Shown here: positions 24,942-33,743 of the stretch, piece by piece
Layout: each line of letters starts with the position of its first letter
Position numbering within the stretch: position 1 is the stretch's first letter
Origin: Terrihabitans soli
GTDB taxonomy: Bacteria; Pseudomonadota; Alphaproteobacteria; Rhizobiales; Methylopilaceae
NCBI RefSeq assembly: GCF_014191545.1
Contig: NZ_AP023361.1
Span: 372,001 to 436,000 of the forward strand
Reading direction: 5' to 3'
DNA: 64,000 nucleotides
Notes under the pieces: generated by a model
Told to the model about the DNA's origin: nothing
What the model saw: only the letters and a program-made list of their open reading frames with translations
The model's database searches: none
Position numbers and translations under genes: made by a program

Positions 24942-26420
24942 TTATTCTCCCTCGGCAATCGGCAGCGTGAATTTGAAAGCGGTGCCTCCGCTGTCCGGGC
25001 TCTCGACCCAAATCTCGCCGCCCTGCGCTTCGATGATCGTACGGCAGACCGAAAGCCCCACACCCATGCCCTCCTTTTTGGTCGTGACGAAAGGCTGGAA
25101 CAGGCGCTCGCGGATCTCGGGCGAAATTCCCGGGCCGGTATCCTCGATCCGCACGACCGCGAGGTCTTCCGAATGGCGGCTGCTGGCGATCAACAGCGAT
25201 TTCTCGTCGCTGTCTTCCATCGCCTCGATGGCGTTGCGGACAAGATTGAGAACGACCTGCTGCACCTGGATGCGATCGACAAAGACATGATCGACATCGC
25301 GCGCAAGATCGAACCGGACGGACACGCGCGCCGCTTTGGCGCCGACAAGCGCCAGCGCGCTCGCTTCTTCGATGAGGCGGCTTAGCGGAACGATTTCGCG
25401 TTCGGCTTCGCCGCGCGTCACGAAGCTGCGCATGCGGCGGATGATTTCTCCGGCGCGCAGCGCCTGTTCGGCGGCAAGTTCAACCGGCTCGGCAAGTTCC
25501 AGCGCGGTGGGGTCGGTCTTGCCGCGCAGGATGTTGCGTATGCCCTTCTGATAATTGGTGATCGCCGACAGCGGCTGATTGAGTTCGTGGGCCAGCGTCG
25601 ATGCCATTTCGCCCATGGCGGAAAGGCGCGAAATATGGATGAGCTCGGTCTGCAATTCCTGCAGCCGCGCTTCGGTCTCCTGCCGCTCGGTCAGATCGCG
25701 CACGAAGCCGGTGAAAAAGCGCCGGTCGGACCGGACTTCGCCGACGGCAAGTTCCATCGGGAAGGTCGTGCCGTCTTTCCGCGCGCCGACGACGATGCGC
25801 CCTTTGCCGATGATCCGTGCTTCGCCGGTGTCGAGATAGCGTTCGAGATAGCTGTCATGCTGGCTGCGATAGGGTTCGGGCATCAGCATCGAGACGTTCT
25901 TGCCGATGATCTCGTCCGGGTGCCATTGAAACAAGCGCTCCGCCGCGGCGCTGAAGGAGCGCACCAGGCCGCGATTGTCGATGACGACCATCGCATCGGG
26001 GATCGTATCGAGAATGGATTTGAGATGCGCCTCGCGGCCGCGCAGCACATTATTGGTGCGCGCGAGTTCCTGATTGCGGCGCAAAGCGCGCTCGCCCAGC
26101 AGCGAGATGATGGCGCCGTTGATGGCAAACGCCCCGGCATAGAGCAGGGGCGCGGTACTCAAATCGGTTTGCCACGCGCCGTAGATCCCGAGTGCCGCGC
26201 CGAGCGCGGTGATCGTAAGGCCGACAAACGCGCCGCCGAGGAGGGCGCCGACAACGACCGCCGGCGAAAGATAGAAATAGGCGGTGATCGAGTCCGCCGC
26301 CGGCTCGAAAATCAGGCGCGCGGCAAAGCCCGCCGCGAGCAGGGCCGCGGACAGAAGAAGGGGCTTGAGGGTGAGTTTGGTCTCGGAAGTGTCGTCTTCG
26401 AGCCGGTGTTCGGCCGTCAT
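24942..26420 (-). CDS. fixL: Oxygen-sensing histidine kinase FixL
   Basis: 492 residues. Residues 20-110 hold about four membrane helices. The heme PAS domain is at about 128-250. H188 in RSQHDSY corresponds to the heme-ligating His200 of Bradyrhizobium FixL, and R194 and R208 correspond to its Arg206 and Arg220, so oxygen sensing looks intact. The position equal to His214 is Arg. The kinase core carries the phosphorylated H278 in [12 protein letters not shown], an N-box [11 protein letters not shown], and G boxes [15 protein letters not shown] and GMGVGLSV. It lies directly upstream of fixJ and is divergent from fixK. Confidence 0.95.
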   Translation of the reverse strand: MTAEHRLEDDTSETKLTLKPLLLSAALLAAGFAARLIFEPAADSITAYFYLSPAVVVGALLGGAFVGLTITALGAALGIYGAWQTDLSTAPLLYAGAFAINGAIISLLGERALRRNQELARTNNVLRGREAHLKSILDTIPDAMVVIDNRGLVRSFSAAAERLFQWHPDEIIGKNVSMLMPEPYRSQHDSYLERYLDTGEARIIGKGRIVVGARKDGTTFPMELAVGEVRSDRRFFTGFVRDLTERQETEARLQELQTELIHISRLSAMGEMASTLAHELNQPLSAITNYQKGIRNILRGKTDPTALELAEPVELAAEQALRAGEIIRRMRSFVTRGEAEREIVPLSRLIEEASALALVGAKAARVSVRFDLARDVDHVFVDRIQVQQVVLNLVRNAIEAMEDSDEKSLLIASSRHSEDLAVVRIEDTGPGISPEIRERLFQPFVTTKKEGMGVGLSVCRTIIEAQGGEIWVESPDSGGTAFKFTLPIAEGE

Positions 26421-26553
26421 GTTCTATCCAATCGGGGCCACGGAACATGGCTCATCCGGACGGCCAATACGGTAAGGCCCTTAGCGTCAAACCTTATTTT
26501 GCGAGAGAGGGTTTCACAATATTCCGGTTCAGGCATCGAACCCGGAGGTTTCC

Positions 26554-27243
26554 ATGATCAGCCTGACCGCCACGTCCCGTCCGCTCGCCGCAGGCGGGCC
26601 GCCCCCCGGGATCAAAATGGTGCATGCGGAGCTGCCCTTTGTCGGCTCGATCCCCGGAGAGATCGTCGAATTCGAAGCCGACAGCGAAATCCACATCGAA
26701 GGCGACAAGGCGGTTTATGCTTACCGGGTTCTTTCCGGTGCGGTGAGAACCTTCTCGCTCCTCGCCGATGGCCGCCGGCAGATCGAGTCCTTTCATTTCG
26801 CCGGCGATGTGTTCGGCATCGATATAGGCGATGTTTACCGCCTTTCGGCAGAGGCCTGCTGCGATACGCGCCTTCTCGTCATCAAGCGCGCCCAGATCGA
26901 GGCGGCCAGCCGCAAGGATTGCGGCGCGGCCCGCGAGCTCTGGTGCTGGACGGCGCAAGCGCTGGAGCGCGCGCGGGTGCAGATGCTGCTTCTCGGCCGC
27001 AAGAGCGCGCTTGAGAAGGTCGCGAGCTTCCTGGTCGATATGGCACGCGAGCGGCATGAGGACGGCGTTCTCGAACTGCCGATGTGCCGAACCGATATTG
27101 CCGATTATCTCGGCCTCACCATCGAAACCGTTTCGCGCAGCCTCAGCCATCTTGAGCGCGCGGGCGCCATTGCACTGCCGGCGACGCGCCGCATCGAGCT
27201 CCGCAACAAGCAAAAGCTCGGAGCGCTGGCGCTGCAGTCATGA
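26554..27243 (+). CDS. fixK: Crp/Fnr family regulator, FixK-like
   Basis: 229 residues. The cNMP-binding-type beta roll spans about 30-125 (FSLLADGRRQIESFHFAGDVFGIDIGD), the dimer helix about 130-165, and the helix-turn-helix has CRTDIADYLGLTIETVSRSLSHLERAGAI, whose E/SR residues match FNR-type recognition of TTGAT half-sites. There is no N-terminal cysteine cluster, so it is not an oxygen-sensing Fnr; FixK proteins depend on FixLJ for expression. GGAGG precedes the ATG. Target candidates in the window are the boxes at 14466 and 24297. It overlaps the next gene by 4 bases. Confidence 0.9.
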   Translation: MISLTATSRPLAAGGPPPGIKMVHAELPFVGSIPGEIVEFEADSEIHIEGDKAVYAYRVLSGAVRTFSLLADGRRQIESFHFAGDVFGIDIGDVYRLSAEACCDTRLLVIKRAQIEAASRKDCGAARELWCWTAQALERARVQMLLLGRKSALEKVASFLVDMARERHEDGVLELPMCRTDIADYLGLTIETVSRSLSHLERAGAIALPATRRIELRNKQKLGALALQS

Positions 27244-27821
27244 CGCGGATTCTCGTTCTTCAGGGGCATCCGGACACGCGGTCATCGCATCTTTGCCACC
27301 AGCTGGCGGAGGCTTATGCGAGCGCAGCGGAAGAGAACGGTCATCTCGTCCGCCGGATGGAGCTCGGCAAAACGGATATTCCGATTTTGCGTTCGCGTGC
27401 CGAATGGGAAAGCCGCAATGTTCCGATCGATATCGGACGCGCGCAGGAAAGCCTTGTCTGGGCCGATCATCTTCTGATCGTCTTTCCGCTCTGGCTCGGC
27501 GATATGCCGGCACTGGTGAAAGCCTTTTTCGAACAGGTGCTGCGCCCAGGCTTTGCCGTTTCGGGCGATGTTGGGTCAGGTTTCAAGCCGCTGCTCGCGG
27601 GACGGTCCGCCCGCATTGTTATGACGATGGGCATGCCAGCCTTTGTCTATAAATGGTATTTCGGCGCGCATTGCCTGAAATTGCTGCAGCGCAATATCCT
27701 GCGCTTTGTCGGCATCAAGGCCGACAAGACGACGCTTATCGGCAGCGTCGAAAAACTTACCGAGCGTCAGCGTCTTGAAAAGCTAAGTGAAATGCGCAGG
27801 CTCGGCGCCGCAGCCTGCTGA
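27240..27821 (+). CDS. Flavodoxin-fold NAD(P)H oxidoreductase
   Basis: 193 residues of the NQO1/KefF/MdaB type: N-terminal RILVLQGHPDTRSSHLCHQL phosphate loop, the FMN/FAD contact FPLWLGDMPALVKAFFEQVLRPGFA, and MTMGMPAFVYKWYFGAH. It probably reduces quinones with NAD(P)H via bound flavin. The ATGA overlap with fixK means it is co-expressed with the oxygen-response regulator, which hints at redox balancing under low oxygen. Confidence 0.85.
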   Translation: MTRILVLQGHPDTRSSHLCHQLAEAYASAAEENGHLVRRMELGKTDIPILRSRAEWESRNVPIDIGRAQESLVWADHLLIVFPLWLGDMPALVKAFFEQVLRPGFAVSGDVGSGFKPLLAGRSARIVMTMGMPAFVYKWYFGAHCLKLLQRNILRFVGIKADKTTLIGSVEKLTERQRLEKLSEMRRLGAAAC

Positions 27822-27933
27822 TGTTCGCGCCGCGATAGATCGGCGCTCGCTCTTCACAACCGATCGTCACCGTAGTGACATGTTCGCGCGCTTCACTCTC
27901 GTTGAATCGTTGATTTATCCCCTGTGGGGCGCG

Positions 27934-27951
27934 TCGTCATTTCGACGTCAC
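27934..27951 (+). promoter_or_regulatory. PHO box candidate upstream of phnD
   Basis: TCGTCAT-TTCG-ACGTCAC has two direct repeats with the 11-base period and GTCA cores of the PhoB consensus CTGTCAT-N4-CTGTCAT. It lies 97 nt before phnD. A GTCAC-N4-GTGAC inverted repeat (27866-27879) lies further upstream and may be a second site. Confidence 0.6.
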
Positions 27952-28047
27952 GCATTCCCGCTTGACTGCAGGCGGCGTCGATGCGGCGCCCGGATGCCCT
28001 CACGCGTCTCGTGCTCTTGGCATCCCGTACCGGGGGAGATTTCAAAC

Positions 28048-28926
28048 ATGTTCCGCAATACAGCTGCGGCCGCCATCGGCGCCGTATTGACACTGGTTTC
28101 GCTGCCGGCTCTCGCCGACAATTTCAAACTCGCGGTCACCGACGTCGAAGGCCTCGAGCGCCTTCAGACCGAATGGGGTCCGTTCAAGGCCGAACTCGAA
28201 AAGGCCACCGGCCACACCTTCGAGTTCTTCCCGGTCAACAACCGCACGGCGGCCGCCGAAGCTCTCCGCGCCAAGCGCGTCGACTTCGTCGTCACGGGCC
28301 CGGCCGAATATGTCGTGATCAACAAAGTCACACAGGCCAAGGCCCTGATCGGCCTGTCGCGTCCCGATTATTTCTGCGGCATCGTCGTCATGGCGAACTC
28401 GCCCTATACGAAACCGGCCGATCTCAAGGGCCAGAAATTCGGCATGGACGATATCGGCTCGACCTCGGGCCATCTTTGCCCCTCGCAGCTCCTGACCGAT
28501 TTCGGCGTCAATCCGCTGAAGGATCTGTCGGGCATCACCCACACCTCGCGCGCCGTTGCGCATGAAGCCCTGAAGCGCGGCGACGTTGCCGCCATCGGCG
28601 TCAACTATACGAGCTGGCTGAAGAACCGCGGCAAGGACACGAGCGTTGCGCAGGGTTCGTTCCGCGTCATCGCCCGCTCGGGCGATCTGCCGAACGACGT
28701 TCTCCTCTACGGTGCGCATGTCGATCAGGCCAAGGCCGAAGCGATCCGCAAGGTCGTCATCGACAACAAGGCGAAGATCGCTGAATCGATCATCTCCGTC
28801 GGCGGCGAGAACGAGAAGTTCAAGGGCATGGATCTCGTTGCCATCGAAGACAAGAACTACGACCCGGTCCGCAAGATGTTCGCGGCCATCGGTCATCCGC
28901 AGTACTCCGAGTTCGTAGGCGAATGA
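28048..28926 (+). CDS. phnD: Phosphonate ABC transporter substrate-binding protein
   Basis: 292 residues. A signal peptide ends at LPALA (residue 21). The mature chain matches PhnD/PhnD-like proteins: VDFVVTGPAEYVVINKVTQAKALIGLSRP, the ligand loop DDIGSTSGHLCPSQLLTDFG, and AAIGVNYTSWL. GGGGGAG precedes the ATG. It is the first gene of phnDCE, the first of two phosphonate importers in this island. An upstream in-frame start at 27787 runs through the PHO box and is rejected. Confidence 0.93.
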   Translation: MFRNTAAAAIGAVLTLVSLPALADNFKLAVTDVEGLERLQTEWGPFKAELEKATGHTFEFFPVNNRTAAAEALRAKRVDFVVTGPAEYVVINKVTQAKALIGLSRPDYFCGIVVMANSPYTKPADLKGQKFGMDDIGSTSGHLCPSQLLTDFGVNPLKDLSGITHTSRAVAHEALKRGDVAAIGVNYTSWLKNRGKDTSVAQGSFRVIARSGDLPNDVLLYGAHVDQAKAEAIRKVVIDNKAKIAESIISVGGENEKFKGMDLVAIEDKNYDPVRKMFAAIGHPQYSEFVGE

Positions 28927-29726
28927 GCCTCGCTTTCGCGCTCGACGAAAGCACTGCACCGGCGCTTAACGCGCCGGTGCAAGCTGCTGTCGAAATCCGG
29001 GTTCGCGCCCTCGCAGCCGGCTACCGCACGCGCGGTCCGGTGTTCTCCGATATCGGTTTCGATATCGCCCGCGGCGAACGTGTCGCGCTGGTCGGCTCCA
29101 ATGGCGCCGGCAAATCCACGCTGCTGAAAACATTGATGGGCTTCGTCGCGCCGTTGGACGGATCCGTCGAAATATTCGGCGAAGAGATCAACGCCATGAC
29201 GCCGTCAAAGCTGCGGGGTTTCCGCTCGAAGATCGGCTTTGTCGCGCAGAAGCACAATCTCGTCTCGCGGCTCTCGGTCCTTTCAAACGTTATTCACGGC
29301 ACGCTCGGCGCGCGCTCCGGTCCGAGCCGCTGGGTGCAGGCTCTGGCGCCGCAGCAGGTGCGCGCCCGCGCACTCGCAGCGCTCGATCAAGTCGGGCTTG
29401 TCGATCTCGCCCTTCGCCGCGCCGATTGCCTCTCCGGCGGCCAGTCGCAGCGTGTTGCGATTGCGCGCGCGCTCGTCAACGAACCGCGGCTCATTCTGGC
29501 CGACGAGCCGGTCGCGAGCCTTGATCCCGCCGCCGGCGAAGACGTCATGCAGGTCTTCGAGGAAGTGACTCGGGCGGCCGGCGCAACGCTCGTCTTCACC
29601 ACGCATAATCTCGATCATGCGACGCGCTATGCCGGCCGCGTACTCGGCCTTTGCAGCGGCGGCATGAAGATCGACAGCGCCGTCGATAAACTTCCGGAAG
29701 GAGGCCTTCGTGGTCTCTATAGCTGA
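28923..29726 (+). CDS. phnC: Phosphonate ABC transporter ATP-binding protein
   Basis: 267 residues. Walker A GSNGAGKST, the Q-loop region VAQKHNLVSRLSVLSNVIHGTLG typical of PhnC, signature LSGGQSQR, Walker B LILADEP and H-loop TTHN are all present. The N-terminal 25 residues are an Ala/Pro-rich extension. It overlaps phnD by 4 bases (ATGA) and phnE by 17 bases. Confidence 0.93.
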   Translation: MSLAFALDESTAPALNAPVQAAVEIRVRALAAGYRTRGPVFSDIGFDIARGERVALVGSNGAGKSTLLKTLMGFVAPLDGSVEIFGEEINAMTPSKLRGFRSKIGFVAQKHNLVSRLSVLSNVIHGTLGARSGPSRWVQALAPQQVRARALAALDQVGLVDLALRRADCLSGGQSQRVAIARALVNEPRLILADEPVASLDPAAGEDVMQVFEEVTRAAGATLVFTTHNLDHATRYAGRVLGLCSGGMKIDSAVDKLPEGGLRGLYS

Positions 29727-30522
29727 TACGGCGCGTCACGCGCTGCCGGGACGGTTCGAGCGCCCCTCGGCGCTCGCTTTTCTTCTCTATGCCCTCGGCA
29801 TCGCGCTGATCGTGTGGGCCATCGACGGGTCGGGCTGGTCGATCGAAGAGCTCGGCAAGGGCATCCCGTCCTTGGCCGATTTCCTGTCGCGCTGCTGGCC
29901 GCCGAGCTTTGAGCGCATCGACTCGCTGTCGAAGGCCTTGATCGAAACCTTTCAGATGGCGGTCTCCGGCACGCTGACCGGCATCATCCTGGCGCTGCCT
30001 CTGTCGATTCTCGCCGCGCGCGGTCTCACGGGAAGCCGCATCTTCGGCTCGATCTCACGCGGATTGTTTGCGCTCTTCCGCACCGTTCCGGATCTCGTCT
30101 GGGCGCTGATCTTCGTCATCGCCGTCGGTCTCGGCCCGTTCGCCGGCACGCTGGCGATCGCCGTCGATACCGCAGGCTTTGCCGGACGCTTCTTTGCGGA
30201 GGCCATGGAGGACGTCGACAAAGGGCCGGCGGATTCACTCCGCGCCCAGGGCGTGCGGCGTTCGGATGCGATCTTCTGTTCGATCATTCCGGCGGCCATG
30301 CCGAGCTTCATCACAACAAGTCTGTTCGCGCTGGAAAAATCCGTCCGCTCCTCGGTCATTCTCGGCCTTGTCGGCGCCGGCGGCATCGGCCTCGAGCTGA
30401 AAGTCGCGACGGATATGTTCGACTATCAGACGGCGGCGACGATCATTCTTCTGATCTTCGCGCTCGTTCTCGTCGTCGAACAGGCAGGTTCTTTTGCGCG
30501 CAAGCGCGTCATTGAGGGTTAA
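29710..30522 (+). CDS. phnE: Phosphonate ABC transporter permease
   Basis: 270 residues with about six membrane segments; PhnE motifs [55 protein letters not shown] and VRSSVILGLVGAGGIGLEL are clear. GTG start inside phnC, with GGAAGGAGG upstream. It completes the first phnDCE set. Confidence 0.93.
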   Translation: MVSIADTARHALPGRFERPSALAFLLYALGIALIVWAIDGSGWSIEELGKGIPSLADFLSRCWPPSFERIDSLSKALIETFQMAVSGTLTGIILALPLSILAARGLTGSRIFGSISRGLFALFRTVPDLVWALIFVIAVGLGPFAGTLAIAVDTAGFAGRFFAEAMEDVDKGPADSLRAQGVRRSDAIFCSIIPAAMPSFITTSLFALEKSVRSSVILGLVGAGGIGLELKVATDMFDYQTAATIILLIFALVLVVEQAGSFARKRVIEG

Positions 30523-30532
30523 GGGGGCTGAC

Positions 30533-31186
30533 ATGAAAACCGATACTGCACATCTTGCCTGGAATTCTCGCTGGGCTTCCGAGACCGGCCGCGCCGACTG
30601 GCTGACGCCGGATATGGATGTCGTTGAACTGTCCGAGGCTCTGCTCGCGGGCGGCAAGACCAAGCGCGCGCTCGATCTCGGCTGCGGCGTCGGCCGTCAT
30701 GCGCTGCATTTCGCGCGTCTCGGTTTCGAGACCTATGCCATGGATATGGCGGAAGCCGGTGTGTCTGAAGTGCGCGCCTCGGCAGCCGATGCGGGCCTCA
30801 AGATCGTGACGGAAGTTGCGCCGATGACGGCGCTGCCCTTCCCGGACGGTCATTTCGATTATGTCCTGTCCTTCAACGTGATCTATCACGGCGATCTGCC
30901 GATCGTGCAGCAGGCGGTGTCGGAAATCCGCCGCGTGCTGAAGCCCGGCGGCATCTATCAGGGCACGATGCTGTCGAAGCGCCACCGCGCCTATGGCGTC
31001 GGCACCGAGGTTGCGCCGAACACCTTCGTCGTTGATGATGACGAAGACCGGGGCCACCCGCACTTTTATTGCAATGCGGCCGAGCTCGTATCCTTGTTCG
31101 AAGGCTTCGAACTGAAATCGCTCGTCGACAAGTCGCACGAGAAGCCGAACACCTGGCACTGGCATCTGAGCGCGGAAAGGCTCTGA
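30533..31186 (+). CDS. Class I SAM-dependent methyltransferase
   Basis: 217 residues. Motif I is [13 protein letters not shown] at about 46-58, followed by the acidic loop [20 protein letters not shown] and the post-motif [11 protein letters not shown]. The fold is of the TehB/UbiE-like methyltransferase_11/25 group. AAGGGGG precedes the ATG. It sits 10 bases after phnE and 2 bases before an acyltransferase, so it is co-transcribed with the phosphonate importer. Such a gene is not part of the standard phn set; the substrate is unknown and could be a phosphonate or an unrelated amine or acid. Confidence 0.85.
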   Translation: MKTDTAHLAWNSRWASETGRADWLTPDMDVVELSEALLAGGKTKRALDLGCGVGRHALHFARLGFETYAMDMAEAGVSEVRASAADAGLKIVTEVAPMTALPFPDGHFDYVLSFNVIYHGDLPIVQQAVSEIRRVLKPGGIYQGTMLSKRHRAYGVGTEVAPNTFVVDDDEDRGHPHFYCNAAELVSLFEGFELKSLVDKSHEKPNTWHWHLSAERL

Positions 31187-31188
31187 AT

Positions 31189-31875
31189 ATGGCGCTGATC
31201 GAGGTCAATCAGGGACAACCGGAATCCCCTTGGTATAACGCCGAAGGGCTCTCCGAAGTACCGACCATCCATCCTTCGGCCGTCGTGCTACGCACGCGCG
31301 TCGGTCCCTGGACCTCGATCGCCCGCGCCAACGAAATATCCGACTCGGATTTTCTGGATTGGTCCTATACGTCCGCGCATGTGATGATCTTCAATGCCGA
31401 GATCGGCAAGTTCTGCAACATCGCTGCCCAGGTCCGCATCAATCCGACCAATCATCCGATGTGGCGCGCGACGCTTCATCACTTCACCTATAGGGCGAAG
31501 TGCCACCATATGGGTGAGGACGACAAAGAGATTTTCGACTGGCGGATGAAGAACCGCGTCAAGATCGGTCCGGATGTGTGGATCGGCCATGGCGCAATCA
31601 TCATGCCGGGCGTCAATATCGGCACCGGTGCCGTCATCGGCTCCGGTTCGGTCGTGACCAAGGATGTGCCGAATTATTCCATCGTTGTCGGCTCGCCTGC
31701 GCGCGTCATCAAACGGCGCGCCGATCAAGCGACGGAAGAAGCGCTGCTGCGCATCAAATGGTGGGATTGGAGCCATGCGCAGCTGACAGCGGCGCTGGAC
31801 GATTTCCGCAAGCTCGACATTGCCGAGTTCGCTAAGGCCTATGACCGCATGCCGGCGGAACTGCGAAGCGCGTGA
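31189..31875 (+). CDS. Hexapeptide-repeat acetyltransferase of phosphonate clusters
   Basis: 228 residues with a left-handed beta-helix: [95 protein letters not shown]. This matches the chloramphenicol-acetyltransferase-like family that accompanies C-P lyase genes. A role in acylating aminoalkylphosphonates, as PhnO does, is plausible. It ends 18 bases before the convergent phnF. Confidence 0.88.
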   Translation: MALIEVNQGQPESPWYNAEGLSEVPTIHPSAVVLRTRVGPWTSIARANEISDSDFLDWSYTSAHVMIFNAEIGKFCNIAAQVRINPTNHPMWRATLHHFTYRAKCHHMGEDDKEIFDWRMKNRVKIGPDVWIGHGAIIMPGVNIGTGAVIGSGSVVTKDVPNYSIVVGSPARVIKRRADQATEEALLRIKWWDWSHAQLTAALDDFRKLDIAEFAKAYDRMPAELRSA

Positions 31876-31892
31876 TCTCGCGCAAAAACTAA

Positions 31893-32633
31893 TCAGCGCT
31901 CCACCACCAGTTCGACGCGGTCCGCCACAAAGCGCGACAGCGTCGACTGAATCGGCTTGCCGTCCATGTCGACATTGATGGCATTGATGATCAGCAGCGT
32001 GCGTCCCGGCGCGATATCGAGCATCTGTGCTTCGTCCGCCGCGGCGGGCCGCGCCGTGATGCGCGTCGACAGGCGTTTGTAATCGTCGAGGCCGAATTTC
32101 TTGTAGGCCTTGGTCAGCGACCCCTTGGTCGCGAAAATCTGCTCGAGGCCGAGAAAGCGCGGCAGTGGAAGGAAGGTTCGTGCCAGAGAGAGCGGCACGC
32201 CATCGGCGCGGTTGACCGTCAGCATGTCGAGAACCGGCGCGCCGGGCTTGATCTTCAGCGCTTCGGCGGTTGCCGCATCGGCATTGCCGTGTTCGGCGGA
32301 GACGAGTTCGCCGCGCGCTTCCTTGCCGGCTTTGGCCATGACCTCCGAAAAACGTGTCTTCAGCCCGATGGGATAGGCGAGGGGCCTGGCCTCGACAAAC
32401 GTGCCGCTGCCTTGCGTTGCGCGGACAAGGCCGCGCTCGGCGAGATCGGCCAGCCCGCGCCGCACAGTGTGGCGGTTGACGCCGAAGCGTTCGGCAAGCT
32501 GCGCCTCCGGCGCGATGCGGTCGCCGGGCGAAATCCGGCCTGCGGCAATGTCGGCTTCGATCGAGTCGGCGACCTGCTTCCAGGCGGCCAATCCGCTCGC
32601 GCGCGAGAAAACCTTGCTTTCTGAGGCGGTCAT
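31893..32633 (-). CDS. phnF: GntR-family phosphonate regulator
   Basis: 246 residues. The GntR winged helix is at about 17-80 (ISPGDRIAPEAQLAERFGVNRHTVRRGLADLAERGLVRATQGSGTFV), followed by a UTRA effector domain (from about 95 on). PhnF proteins repress phn genes. It is divergent from phnG, with a perfect inverted repeat in the intergenic region that is its likely operator. Confidence 0.93.
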   Translation of the reverse strand: MTASESKVFSRASGLAAWKQVADSIEADIAAGRISPGDRIAPEAQLAERFGVNRHTVRRGLADLAERGLVRATQGSGTFVEARPLAYPIGLKTRFSEVMAKAGKEARGELVSAEHGNADAATAEALKIKPGAPVLDMLTVNRADGVPLSLARTFLPLPRFLGLEQIFATKGSLTKAYKKFGLDDYKRLSTRITARPAAADEAQMLDIAPGRTLLIINAINVDMDGKPIQSTLSRFVADRVELVVER

Positions 32634-32669
32634 AGCGTCATCAAAACTTCATTGGACTCGTCTGGCTAG

Positions 32670-32689
32670 TTGTCTAATAAAGTAGACAA
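32670..32689. promoter_or_regulatory. PhnF operator candidate
   Basis: TTGTCTA (32670-32676) and TAGACAA (32683-32689) are perfect 7-base inverted arms with a 6-base centre, between the divergent phnF and phnG. It lies 17 bases before the phnG start and 36 bases before that of phnF, so binding could repress both. Confidence 0.75.
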
Positions 32690-32706
32690 ACTTGGACAAC
32701 AGCCAG

Positions 32707-33159
32707 ATGACAGCTTTGACCGGGATTCAGCAGCAGCGGCAGGCCGCTATGGGTGTTTATGCCCGGGCGACCACAGAGGAACTTGACGCCGCCCTCGAGC
32801 GAATCGGCCGCCCGGCCGGGGCCGAAGATATGCGCCCGCCGGAGCTTGGCCTCGTGATGGCCCGCGGCCGCATGGGTGGCACGGGCGCTCCCTTCAATGC
32901 CGGCGAAGTCAGTGTCACCCGCGCCGCTGTGCGGCTTTCCAGCGGGGAGGTCGGCGTTGCCTATCAGCTCGGCCGCGACCGGACGAAGGCGCGCGTTGCG
33001 GCGACGCTCGATGCGCTCTGGCAGACCGACAAACGCAGCGAAGTGGAGGCCGCGCTCGATCCGATCCGCGCCCGCATCGCCGAACAGATTCAACTCAAGG
33101 AGCGGCGCGTCGCCGCCACCAAAGTCGATTTCTTCACGCTTGTGCGGGGGGAGGATTGA
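32707..33159 (+). CDS. phnG: C-P lyase subunit PhnG
   Basis: 150 residues; PhnG features include RQAAMGVYARATTEEL, the GLVMARGRMGGTGAPFNAGEVSVTRAAVRLSSGEVGVAYQLGR core, and a KVDFFTLVRGED C-terminus. It is a core subunit of the PhnGHIJ complex that transfers the phosphonate to the C1 of ribose. The ATG at 32707 has only a weak ribosome binding site (CCAG); a TTG at 32692 is less likely. It overlaps phnH (TGATG). Confidence 0.94.
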   Translation: MTALTGIQQQRQAAMGVYARATTEELDAALERIGRPAGAEDMRPPELGLVMARGRMGGTGAPFNAGEVSVTRAAVRLSSGEVGVAYQLGRDRTKARVAATLDALWQTDKRSEVEAALDPIRARIAEQIQLKERRVAATKVDFFTLVRGED

Positions 33160-33740
33160 TGACCGTCCACGCCTTCACCGATCCGGTTTTCGATGCGCAG
33201 CGGGTTTTCCGCGCTGCCATGAACGCTCTGGCGCGTCCCGGCACGCTGCAGCCTTTGGATGCCGATCTTCGTCCGCCGCAGCATCTGCCGAAAGAGCTCG
33301 CAGCGCTCGCTGGCTTGCCGACACGAAACGCCGGTCTGCTCGATGCGGCGCTCGCAGGCTCCCATGAGGTTCTGGATTATCTGCGCTTCCACACCGGCGC
33401 GCCGATCGTCACGCGCCCGGGTGATGCGAGCTTTGCGCTGATCTCCGATCCCGCGCTCTGCCCCTCGCTGACGAGCTTCACTCTCGGCACACCCGATTAT
33501 CCGGACCGTTCGACAACACTTCTCATACAGGCCGACACACTCCGGTCGTCTCACACGCTTACGCTGAAAGGGCCGGGAATCTCCGGCAGTGCGGCTCTGC
33601 GGGCCGAGCCCTTGCCGCCCGGTTTTGTGCGCGAATGGGCGGCGAACCGCGCGCTTTTCCCGCGCGGCGTCGACATCCTCATCGCCGCCGAAGGCTGGCT
33701 TGCCGGTCTGCCGCGCTCGACCGAAATGAATGAGGCCTGA
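33159..33740 (+). CDS. phnH: C-P lyase subunit PhnH
   Basis: 193 residues. PhnH hallmarks are FDAQRVFRAAMNALARPGTL at the N-terminus, LRFHTGAPIV, LTLKGPGISGSAAL and NRALFPRGVDILIAAEGWLAGLPRST at the C-terminus. A structural subunit of the C-P lyase core. GGGGAGG precedes the start; the ATG overlaps the phnG stop codon. Confidence 0.95.
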   Translation: MTVHAFTDPVFDAQRVFRAAMNALARPGTLQPLDADLRPPQHLPKELAALAGLPTRNAGLLDAALAGSHEVLDYLRFHTGAPIVTRPGDASFALISDPALCPSLTSFTLGTPDYPDRSTTLLIQADTLRSSHTLTLKGPGISGSAALRAEPLPPGFVREWAANRALFPRGVDILIAAEGWLAGLPRSTEMNEA

Positions 33741-33743
33741 GCG

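Noticed and set aside
25587-27014. 475-residue frame antisense to fixL and running into fixK
   Set aside because: Arg/Asp/Gly-rich shadow sequence without motifs; fixL and fixK are unmistakable in their own frames.
27787-28047. N-terminal extension of the first PhnD
   Set aside because: It would run through the PHO box and precede the signal peptide; 28048 has a strong ribosome binding site.
32636-32654. PHO box upstream of phnG
   Set aside because: The first GTCAT repeat is acceptable but the second (ACTTCAT) matches poorly, so not called.
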